NCBI GenBank assembly: GCA_051530055.1
Contig: CM121341.1
Span: 16,802,001 to 16,866,000 of the forward strand
DNA length: 64,000 bases
Direction: 5' to 3'
Source: Neoechinorhynchus agilis
Taxonomy: Eukaryota; Acanthocephala
Position 1 is the stretch's first letter. Each line of letters starts with the position of its first letter. Both the position numbers and the translations under genes were made by a program. The notes beneath the pieces were generated by a model, which saw only the letters and a list, made by a program, of their open reading frames with translations, was not told the DNA's origin and did not search any database. Shown piece by piece: positions 31,831-41,353 of the stretch.

Positions 31831-33005
31831 GAGATCAATAATTTTTTAATGTCCTCCAGCCCCGACTTCCTCACTACGGTCAAACAAGTTAATCGCTTCT
31901 GCTAACCCCCGAGTGCTCTTTCCCTTTAGGGAGAAACTTAATATGTGAAACAAACAGGCAAATCTTCAGCTCTTAAATTCTGGTCTGTTTTATACTTTCT
32001 TTTTTTTCATTGCTTTTTTGGATAACTTTAGAAGTTATGCTCGGTAAACGAAAAGAACATTCCTGTATAGTTTTAAATTTGAAATGTCATTTGGGCCTAT
32101 CTTTCATTTGCATTGTTGTAACCTTGATTTGCACGAAAATATTTAATTTTTTTATGTATTTTCTTACGCATTACTCTTTTCTTGAAAGATCTTTTTTGAA
32201 CTATGTGCTCTGAACGTTTATTCTCATTGTTACGACTTAAATTTCACGAAATGTGCTGCTCTTCGGCTCTTCTCATTTGAACTGAAATGGCGTAACTAAT
32301 GAATCAGTATTGCCAGCGAGAAAAACAATCAAATGTTGCCATCCGAAAAGGAATGTTCACAATGCTCTATCATTCCAAGTGTCTGCAATGCATCGGTGCC
32401 GAATTGGTTTCCTCGCACCATTAAACGTTCACAAATATACAACTTTTGTTAAAAGAAGAATTGCGAGACCAATGCTTCGTTGTTTTTGCAATCATGCCCG
32501 AATTTCGGCCGAAGATAACGACACTTTTGAATGGCATTTAAATCCGTTGTATGTTGCTAAACGAAGCGTCGAAAAAGATCGCATAGTGGACACATGTGAA
32601 ACAAATGGGAAAATCGATCTTAATTTCGGGAACAATAAAGGCAGAATTACTGATTCAAGTAGAAGTAGCTTTTTGGTTTAATAAATGTTTTCCCTCCTTA
32701 TGAATAATCTAAATTTCTTTTAGATAACATGGTACTGTAACGATAAGAAAGTTTATTTTTAATTATAACCTTTGAAGTGTGCTCAAAAAGTAATTAAATT
32801 CTTTGAAATTATTAGACTTAACATCGGATCACTTGCCATGATCTGCTGTACGAAATCGATACTTTTAACGGTTTTAAGACTGAACCTAAATTATCCACCT
32901 TTTTTTAGACAAAGCTACTTCTTGGTCTTATTTTATACGAGGTTTCTCGAGACTTAGAGCATATTTATACCCCGCTGTTAAAAATTTCCTTTGCAAGAGA
33001 ATTAC
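31831..33005. other. interval with one unexplained open frame
   Basis: Plus-strand 32,330–32,681 is open (HARISAEDNDTFEWHLNPLY … SSRSSFLV) with Cys- and Arg-rich content. It has no good ATG at its 5' side and no family I recognise. The rest is AT-rich. It could hold an exon but I do not call one. Confidence 0.3.
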
Positions 33006-33345
33006 ACTTTCGGTGAGAATAATCCCGGTCATCACATATTTTATTTATTTGAACTATTTCGCGAGGTATCCTCGCCTATTCAGTCATTGTTTGTAAGTTT
33101 TTAACACTGAGAATAATCCCGGTCATCACATATTTTATTTATTCGAACTATTTCGCGAGGTATCCTCGCCTCTTCAGTCATTGTTTGTAAGTTTTTAACA
33201 CGTGTTAAAAAAAACTTACAAACAATGACTGAAGAGGCGAGGATACCTCGCGAAATATTTCGAATAAATAAAATATGTGATGACCGGGATTATTCTCACT
33301 GAAAGTGTAATTTTATTATCCCGAAGGACTTTCTATCGATGGTTT
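33006..33345. repeat. three-copy fold-back: two direct and one inverted hairpin repeats
   Basis: Minus-oriented copies lie at 33,014–33,107 and 33,108–33,200 and a plus-oriented copy at 33,201–33,300. The centre of the palindrome is TTTTTAACACGTGTTAAAAA. Cores are at 33,083–33,057 (CTGAATAG), 33,177–33,151 (CTGAAGAG) and 33,229–33,255 (CTGAAGAG), each with GCGAGG-ATA-CCTCGC and GAAA. After the core, TATTT pairs with AAATA before ATGTGATGACCGGGATTATT. Direct-plus-inverted end copies are known for Penelope-like insertions. Confidence 0.85.
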
Positions 33346-33635
33346 TGCAAGAAAAGTTTAATAACTCTAAAATACGAACAATACATCACGCTCTTTTAAG
33401 GATGCAAAGATGGAATTGTGTACACGTTCAATATTGGCACATAAAATATATTAGTTTTGCCATTTTTTGCTTATTTTCCCGTACAGATGAATTTGAAATG
33501 CGTGGTGAAAAATAAGATTATCGTACTCTGCAAACTTGTTTTTTCTCTCGATATTTGCTAACAAAATAATCTTTTCTATTTACCGAAGATGAATGCAAGT
33601 AACCTTTACAATGGTGTCTATATAAAACGATCAAA

Positions 33636-34500
33636 ATGGTGGTTTCTTACATCTTGAGTGCATTCTTATTTCTAACCTCGATCGTAGCTTAGACGTTATC
33701 ATTTAGCCCAATTAGAATTGACATGGCTGAGATACAAGAAATCTAAACTAACATTGGATACTTATTAAATAGCTTCATACAAAAAGACAAATTGACCACA
33801 AAATCGATTGAGCAATTTCTAAGTTGGACTAACTGTCATGATTCACAAGTGACAGCATTGATGACTAATGAATTTTAAATGTTCAATGAACCAAAACAGA
33901 ATTATATGAACAATGATAAAAAATATGAATAGTGAAGAATTTACAGATGATGTACCCACGTCTCAGACATCAGTTAAAGAGGACAAATTCAGGGACCCAA
34001 CATTTAGTGATAACAAAACGAATACATCAATCAATTCCAAACCTTAGTTTCGAAAGAGCTTACACTTGATACTGATGCCACATATAAGTTTGACACTTCA
34101 AGTGGTCCAACGGAAATCTTATCCGATACACAATCATTTCTTTCCAATGATGAATCGGAATAAATAAGTTCGTTACCAACTACAATGTCTGATATTGCAA
34201 ATGTCACTGGAATTCTTAATAACTCAGTAATATTGATACATACGGATCAGGCGTTCTTGGCAAATAAATCAATTTAAAATCGTTCGCAGTGCGGATATTC
34301 AATCACTTTCTGAATATAATACCAAAAAGCATTAGGAAGAATGATAACATATTGACTGAGTCTCAAAAAGTAGACTTAAAATGCTTCGTCCCGAGTACTG
34401 CACCGATTTCCATTGATCAGACAACAACTTTGTCCTTATATTTGCAATCCAATGAGTATAAATCAAAAAAAGAGATTTGGTAACATCGTTGACATACCTT
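33636..34500 (+). pseudogene. relic of a secreted Ser/Thr-rich protein gene
   Basis: A TATATAAAA box (33,619–33,627) stands 8 bp before an ATG that opens a perfect signal peptide (MVVSYILSAFLFLTSIVA), which then meets TAG. Downstream, short Ser/Thr/Asp-rich stretches (TSQTSVKEDKFRDPTFS, TFDTSSGPTEILSDTQ-like, SIDQTTTLSLYLQSNEY) continue in broken frames to about 34,480. The layout resembles the secreted proteins at 36,236 and 40,184. It may instead be a gene with the signal in a separate exon. Confidence 0.35.
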
Positions 34501-36200
34501 TCTCGGATTTATTTGGAACCACATTTTTGCGAACCTTTGCGAAAATAACTGAGATTAAAACACATAAAAAGCAAGCCGTTGTGGACTAAAATCCGACGAG
34601 GCATAAGAGTTTATTCGATTGTCTCATTAGTCGTTATTTTAGATTTAATTAAACACATATATTAAGTGTTGAGGTGAACTTCCCTTACACGACTGATAAT
34701 TTTCCTTGGGCACATAATCCACCGATCGGAGCCGGGAAAGAGATTGAATCACTTAAATCCCTGAAACATACGGTTATGAGTTTTGTACATCCCTTGGGAT
34801 CCTCAAATACCTCATAAGCAAGCGAAACTCATCAGTGATTTTCCTTCGTTCAGCGGTATATCGTCCTCTTTGGTTGTAAGTCATCGGCGGTCGTGCATTT
34901 GAACCCTTTTTACACTGAAACAGTGATTCGGGCTTAAGTTCTACTTCAATGTTTTATAAAAAGTAACCAGCTAGCCCGGCATAAGATAAAAATTAAATAT
35001 ATATACTCCTGGAGTTGTTTCCGTGCTTGATTTTTCATTTTGTCTGATTGCGTCCAGACTTTCCTTATTTTTAACAAGCACTTGGTTATTCATAGAAAAA
35101 TATTTATTTTAGGGGTACAAGACTTTAAACACTGCTCTTTAGTGCACGATTTACTCTTTAGTGACTTTATTTATAAACAACGAAATCAAGAAAAAGTTTA
35201 TTCTTGGGCGTTTGGTTTAAAGCGATTGTAACTTAATAAATCGTTACTGCATTTGATTTTTTATATTACAATAAAGTGTTGAGGGCGCTTCAAGTTGTGG
35301 TTATGAAGATTTTTCTAATTGAAATTGAAGAGAAATCGTTTCTATGACAGCTAATTATCCTTAGTCTCGTACGAACGTAAAAGGTACTTAATAATTTCAT
35401 CCAATTAAAAACTTAAATTTTACGAGCATTAACTTGGCTATTATGCGAAATTCAGACATTTGAGCAGGAATTCTTAAAGTATTTCACCAAGTACTGCGAA
35501 TTAACCTTCTTATAGGAAACCAAATCAATAAGAAATTGCAATCGCCTTCCAAGGTCATTTTCATAACCTAGTCAAATGTCTTACAATTCCCATTGCCTAT
35601 TATCAATTATATTGCCCTTGAGCGTTATAGAATATAAATCATACGCAATTATTTCGATTTTGATTGACAAATGTAGGTTCCCCGTAGGAAACGTTTATAT
35701 TCCACCAAAAAACCATTTTTATGTAATAAAATCGATTAATCTTCGCTTATTTTGATGCATGTTTCCGGGGAAAAACACGTTGCTCAAAGACTACCGTTGG
35801 CTTCCAAGCCTACTTATTTCGCCCATCGGGATACGATATTATCATGTAGGACTCCTCTACAATGCTGCTACTAAATTTTTCGGTTGTTTTGCAGAGATGT
35901 CTCTCTTATTGAATAATAATTCTTCGTTAAAGGTCAAAAAATTTGCGTTCGGAATCAGATAAATTAACTTTAAAGTCGGGAATCAACACCGAGAAATCGT
36001 GATGGGCTTAAATTCTATTCTCGAAAAGCTATTCTAAAAACAACATGTTTATGTTTTTCTCAAATCGGATAAAGCAAATAAGGAATCTCCGTTCATTACA
36101 CAAACAAATAATAGAAATACCGTCAATATCCGATTTGTTCGTATCTAAATATTTGGGAGCATCGTAACCTCGTCTTTTCTATCTGGTGAATCTTTGACTC
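34501..36200. other. AT-rich interval, no gene recognised
   Basis: A few short frames of biased composition (35,040–35,231; 35,759–35,962) but no domain, repeat or RNA gene I can support. Confidence 0.45.
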
Positions 36201-36235
36201 GCTTTTATAGTGACAAACACTGAACACTCGCCTCA

Positions 36236-37039
36236 ATGCACTCCATCACATTTCTTGTCATGCTCCTCGGAATTCTGTTTAAATTCCGAACATCTTATGC
36301 GTATACTCCACGGGTTTCCTACTGCAAACTGGACCAAAACCCAACTACGACCAAAAAGACAGAATCAACTACGTGCTTTTATAGGAGCGTACCAGTTATC
36401 ACTAGTAAAAACCGGCAAAACTGTGCAGCATGTAAAGCTCACGTAGGCAAAATGAAAAAAAGGGAAAAATCGGTGCTTAAAGCAATACAAAAAGGAGCCC
36501 AGTTAAGTACTGAAAGGCCAAAACGCTTAACAACTACGGCAGTAACTGAACGAGCGCTTCCTTCGAGCACCAAGGTAGCTGCTAAACCCTACTACGATAT
36601 GCAATCAGAGACCACTTTAATGGCCAAAACTTCAAATGCCCCTATTGTACCCAAAATAGAAACAAAGTACACAAAACTGGAGGATTTCAATGTGACTTCA
36701 CCTAAATACAAGGCTGTACCATCGAACACAACAACAGAAGCTATAGAAGTTCTTACAACACCCGTTTTATCTACACCATCAATTACTCCAAAAAATACAA
36801 CTAAGGAAAAGGTCGACATTGCTAATCAGATAGTCCGATTTGTTGAAAATGTGATCGATCATTCAGTGAAGCCAGCACTCCTAGCAAAATACGCTCTTAT
36901 GAACCGCGTGAACCGCGTGTTCCCAATTGCAAGAATAGAATCAAGGCCTTTAGTTGAAGATTTACTAGATGCCGCTTATTATCCACCCCATCCCGAATGG
37001 ATCTATCGCAATTCTCAAGAAAGTGGGCTTGATCATTAG
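36236..37039 (+). CDS. secreted Thr-rich protein, 267 aa, unidentified
   Basis: Single-exon frame. Residues 1–22 are a signal peptide (MHSITFLVMLLGILFKFRTS). The mature part starts with a short Cys-containing segment (four Cys within residues 29–68, ending CAACKAHVG). Next comes a Lys-rich stretch, then about 110 residues rich in Thr, Ser and Pro with repeated TTT/TTP (likely O-glycosylated, inference), then a C-terminal helical part (IANQIVRFVENVIDHSVKPA … PLVEDLLDAAYYPPHPEW). A TTTTATAG box lies at about 36,203, some 30 bp before the ATG. An alternative upstream frame covers only the start. Structure fits a cuticle, mucus or gland product; no family recognised. Confidence 0.6.
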   Translation: MHSITFLVMLLGILFKFRTSYAYTPRVSYCKLDQNPTTTKKTESTTCFYRSVPVITSKNRQNCAACKAHVGKMKKREKSVLKAIQKGAQLSTERPKRLTTTAVTERALPSSTKVAAKPYYDMQSETTLMAKTSNAPIVPKIETKYTKLEDFNVTSPKYKAVPSNTTTEAIEVLTTPVLSTPSITPKNTTKEKVDIANQIVRFVENVIDHSVKPALLAKYALMNRVNRVFPIARIESRPLVEDLLDAAYYPPHPEWIYRNSQESGLDH

Positions 37040-37732
37040 ATTAACTTATCCATTTTACTCTTTCATTATAATTCAAATAAAAACATATATATGCTCTTCT
37101 TTGGGTGAAGTTTGCGTGATCCTTAGCAAAGGCGGAATTGGGCATAGTTTTATTATTCAAAGCTAGAAAAATAATCACACATAAAAGATAATGAAGGAAA
37201 ATTATGTTTCTAGTATAAAACCATCATTCATATCTCAGATTAAGAAAACACGATCTCAGAGAGACATGCTTGATATTCTGTAAGCTGTTTGAAATGATCA
37301 AGGCAAGACCTATAACTTTACAATTTGAGAATACCACAATATTGTTGGATTCATGGTAAGTCATTCGAGTTCAGATGAATAATCTTAATCGACTCTGATT
37401 TTTTCAACACAGATATGTTAATGTTACACTGAAAAGCTTCAATCCCAATATAAGTCGCTATTTGAGATAACAGTTTCGTTAGGAAGAATAAAATTGCTAC
37501 ACTTGGAAAAAATACAATAAGTATAGTTCGATTCGTAAAGCCATGACTGTGGTCATTAATTTCGAATAAAAACCTCCAAATGTATTTGATTACCGTCACT
37601 TCGACCCTAAAATCGCTACTAGAAATTTACAACAAGTCGGTAAAATTATAAATTTCAGTACGAAATTTTCAAATGTCAATTAGCTTCATGACTCAATCAT
37701 GCATTTGAAATATAAAGATTTTTTGAATTCCC
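37040..37732. other. AT-rich interval, no gene recognised
   Basis: Nothing supported on either strand. Confidence 0.5.
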
Positions 37733-38545
37733 ATGAATGGCCTCAGACAGTCGATCTGGGACGGACCTCTTGTCGCGAGAGCTCACAGCTCTCTACTTTC
37801 CGGTTCTCGCGATGGGGTCGTCCGAGCTAGACTGTTGGCAGTTTCAACACGAGAATCTGGGGCGTGGTTGGAGGCTGTTCCTCTGGCATCAGTGGAAACT
37901 CTTCTTACTGATGAGGTAACGAGGATCGCAGTATCCTTAAGACTTGGTCTCCCGATATGCACGCCCCATCGCCGTCGATGTGGGTCTTTGGTTGATGCTT
38001 TCGGGCGACACGGTCTCGTCTGCAGAAGGTCAGGAGAAAGGTTCTCACGCCATTCTGAAATCAATAACGCAATTTCTCGGGCGTTGAGAATGGCGAACTT
38101 CCCGAGCATCCTGGAACCCGCCCACCTTTGTCGACTAGACGGCCGTAGGCCCGATGGAATTTCGGTCTTCGTGTGGCGGGAGGGCAAATGCTTTCTATAG
38201 GACGCCACGTGCGTGGACACCCTCGCAGCCAGCAACATCCCCTACTCCCTCGAAATCGCCGGTGGTGCCACCAGTGCAGCGGAAGGGAGGAAAATACGGA
38301 AATATCTTCACTTATCGAGGGCTCACTATTTTGTCCCCTTTGGGGTAGAGACGTATGGAGCGCTCGGCAGCTCGGCACTCTCTCTTTGCTCCAGGATCTC
38401 TAGAAGAAATTGAGAGAGGCAACCGGAGACAAGAGCAGGCGTATTCCTTCGACAAAATATCTCGCTAGCAGTACAACGGGGCAATGCTGCTAGCGTGATG
38501 GCGACGGTCGAGGAAGGACAAAAGCTGGAATTCGGCGGGAGGTGG
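37733..38545 (+). mobile_element. WYLDD/PD-(D/E)XK-type LINE, 5'-truncated 3' end
   Basis: The open stretch 37,733–38,200 gives VRARLLAVSTRESGAWLEAV, RLGLPICTPHRRRCGSLVDA, FGRHGLVCRRSGERFSRHSE and RRPDGISVFVWREGKCFL; one stop follows and DATCVDTLAASN continues in the same frame. The C-terminal YFVPFGVETYGALGSSALSL and LAVQRGNAAS come last, the latter after a frame change. RRPDG and DATC together are the clearest PD…D pair of the family here. Confidence 0.78.
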
Positions 38546-39055
38546 TGAGTGTGTTAATTGTCGAGAAATGAAGATTGATTGAATTTCAAAAATTATACAG
38601 GCTAAAAAAATTTCTGATTTCATTAAAAGAAGCTTTCTTTAATTTTAAATGGGCAAAATAGCACATATTTTGAATAAAAAACTTTAAAATAGGAGAATGT
38701 GGGGATTTAAAAATATGTACAAATCAAAATGTGCAAATTTCACTTTTATACCTGAAAAAGTTTCAATTTTAAACTTTCCTTTATTCGTTCGATCCGTTCC
38801 CTTTGCTTTACACTCACAAATTTTAATGAAATTTAACGGCTTTCGTCGAACTTTAGGGCGCAGAGAAAAAAGAAGTAATTATTTTAGTGCAAAGTAGGGC
38901 ATCCGTTGCTGAAATTTAGGGTCGGAAGGCGAATTTTAGGGGCGAAAATTTGTTGCTCAGGAGTGTGAAAAGGCGGCTTTCAGAATGTATAATGTACGGA
39001 ATGATTCGGTGGACATTTAATGTCCATTTGTTGGAAGAAGGATCACTTTAGCTTG
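38546..39055. other. no gene recognised
   Basis: A 66-codon frame at 38,697–38,897 has no recognisable content. Confidence 0.4.
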
Positions 39056-39250
39056 GTTGTTTTCTGGCGAAGATATTAAAATGATTTTAAAATCCGATAT
39101 TTCGGCACAATTTTGTGCCTTTATCAAGGTTACTTTAAAAACTTACAAACATCCTTGATAAAGGCACAAAATTGTGCCAAAACCAATCAGATTTAAAATA
39201 AAATCATTTTAATTTCTTCGCCAGAAAACAAGCAATATGAACAATTCAAT
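39056..39250. repeat. fold-back repeat, CTTGATAAAGGCAC…GTGCC core
   Basis: The ends TTGTTTTCTGGCGAAGATATT and TTCTTCGCCAGAAAACAA are inverted copies. The minus core at 39,129–39,095 reads CTTGATAAAGGCAC, AAAATT, GTGCC, GAAATATCGG; a plus core lies at 39,153–39,180 with GTGCCAAAA. About 85% of the arm bases pair. Same family as 1,834, 3,337 and 61,008. Confidence 0.8.
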
Positions 39251-39404
39251 CTTCAAACGATCACTTTAGAATTTTTTCAGGCATGAGGGGTAGATGCCAT
39301 ATAAAAAGCTATGATTTATAATGTGGGTTAGAGGGTCGAGAAGTTCGGGAATGATGCAGCGAAGAGCCCAGTTTGGGATTTCGGATTGAGAAGACAAATT
39401 TCGA

Positions 39405-39540
39405 GTTTTTTAATAACAGTGACTGAGGAGGCGAGGTTACCTCGCGAAATATTTCCAATAAATCAAATATGTTATGACCGGGATTATTTTCACCAAAAGT
39501 ATACTTTAATTAACCCGAAGGATTTTCTATCGATGGCAAT
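39405..39540 (+). repeat. hairpin repeat with CTGAGGA-G–stem–GAAA core
   Basis: The core 39,423–39,449 reads CTGAGGAG, GCGAGG-TTA-CCTCGC, GAAA, then TATTT…AAATATGTTATGACCGGGATTATTTTCACC. It is close to the 33-kb copies and includes the end AACCCGAAGGATTTTCTATC. Confidence 0.75.
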
Positions 39541-40183
39541 ATTTTATGATTGAGGTCAGTGAGGACATGGCTGAGGAAGGGTCATTTTTGTTGACAGAGT
39601 GGAATGTGCGGATGTTAGAGTTGAACAATTTCATAAAATTTTGGATGTGATGATTACGTTTACCCCAGACGCGTAAATGAGGTTATTTTAAACGATGAAG
39701 TGGGGCGGAGGGAGTGATAAAGGCAAAAGAGTGGTCAGAGTTCGCGAGTTGAGGGAGTTTGCGTGGTAATTCGTCATCTATTTAAGCCTGGCGATCTTAG
39801 CTATGCTAATCTTGCTGTGCACTTCCAATAAAAAGGCTGTTTCGAAATTTGTTTAAGTTTTATTGATTATGTAAATTTGGGATTTCGCTTATGAACAAAT
39901 ACTTGGACGTTGGTAGAAAAAGTAAGTATTTTCTAAGCCACTTATAATGGCTGTCCCTTGTTTAAAATGTAAATGCAGAGTTTGAACCACTCATGTATTA
40001 GATGTTTAAAAACATATAACAAACATCATGCACTTGATCGTAAACAACAAGCGTATTTATCAAAGTATTTGCCAATGTAAACTTGTGTCAGTTTGACATC
40101 ATCCAAATTCCCCCTAGAAAACTAGTTAACGTCTTATAGGGTGTACTTTCCAATCACTACATCCTATCATAAAAACCCACGAA
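39541..40183. other. spacer; promoter of the next gene at its end
   Basis: Nothing recognised except an AT-rich ATCATAAAAAC box about 15–20 bp before the ATG at 40,184. Confidence 0.4.
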
Positions 40184-41098
40184 ATGTGCACCACTATGCT
40201 GTATGTATTCATCGCCACGATTTTTGCCCGAAATGTGATCTGCGCTGAAATGGAAACCTGCCACTACGGATCAAAAAGCTCACTGAAATCAATGAATGCC
40301 CAACCACCATCTTTGTTATTACTGGTGCCTAACGGGGACATGAAGAGCATCCGTGTCGCTAGTATAAATGGTCCATACTTAGGCTTCGATGAATCTATCT
40401 TCAATTCATTGTTGGATATTCACCCAAAGATCATCCCGACTTGCAGTTCAGTTGAAGATTTGGATAAATCTGAAGAAATATCTGAGACCACGATGGAAGC
40501 CGATAGATCCTCTACGGATATGACAGGATTAACAGAAGTAAATACTTCAACAGACGAATCAGATGTTCAAACAAGCCCTGACAATCAAGAATCTTCTGAA
40601 TTATTAACTCAACTACTCTCTGATTTAATGATTGTTCAGGAGACATTCAACGACCAAATCCAAAAAGAAACAACAATCTCCGAAAATAGTGATGAAGAGA
40701 TGGAAGATACTGACGAAGTAGAAATGACTACAAATGAAAAATTGGACGATGTCGTAGAAGTTGGAAGTCAATGCCAGGAAGCAGTCTCCAATTTCTTTGA
40801 ATCAATATTCGATAGCATGAGCACATTATTTACATCGTGCATGAGTGAACTTCAGGGAATATCAAAAGCGAAAACGAGTCAAGCGTTCCTGAGAATGAAG
40901 GACGAGATTACAAGTAAACTTAGGAATAAACGAATGTGGCCCATGACATTTTCTCAAGAACAATTAGCCGAGATTAAACAATCTTTATGGTCTCTACTAC
41001 CAGCCTTGACCGCGAACAACGATGAGTTATCAGAGGATTTTCGTAAACTAGCAAGTCGTCTAAGGAATACAAACAAGACTGAGCATCCTAGCGTATAG
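40184..41098 (+). CDS. secreted acidic protein, 304 aa, unidentified
   Basis: Single-exon frame. It begins with a signal peptide (MCTTMLYVFIATIFARNVIC, cleaved near residue 21). A 60-residue N-terminal part contains VPNGDMKSIRVASINGPYLG. Residues about 85–190 are strongly acidic and rich in Ser, Thr, Glu and Asp. The C-terminal 100 residues are helical with two Cys (SQCQEAVSNFFESIFDSMST, FTSCMSELQGI), then an Arg/Lys-rich part. No family recognised. It shares its layout, but no clear sequence, with the protein at 36,236. A secretory gland or body-wall product is possible. Confidence 0.6.
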   Translation: MCTTMLYVFIATIFARNVICAEMETCHYGSKSSLKSMNAQPPSLLLLVPNGDMKSIRVASINGPYLGFDESIFNSLLDIHPKIIPTCSSVEDLDKSEEISETTMEADRSSTDMTGLTEVNTSTDESDVQTSPDNQESSELLTQLLSDLMIVQETFNDQIQKETTISENSDEEMEDTDEVEMTTNEKLDDVVEVGSQCQEAVSNFFESIFDSMSTLFTSCMSELQGISKAKTSQAFLRMKDEITSKLRNKRMWPMTFSQEQLAEIKQSLWSLLPALTANNDELSEDFRKLASRLRNTNKTEHPSV

Positions 41099-41353
41099 TT
41101 ATAACCATTTATTAACCCTTATTTAGTCTATATTAAATTATTAACACCTATTTGAGTTTTGAAATAGAGATGGGAACAGTTAGGGCCGGATTAGGTTTGC
41201 ACATCTATCCAACATGACCTTTAATTCAATCGGTAAGTTGAAAAAGAAAACAGAGCAAACAAGCAGTTTATTTTAAAATTAAATCAAATTATTATCTTTT
41301 GTCTTAACTAAATTATCATAAAGGAATTCAACTTTCAGCTTTGTTTGTATTGT

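Noticed and set aside
33006-33345. CRISPR-like array
   Set aside because: Only two direct copies plus one inverted, no spacers, and a eukaryotic context.
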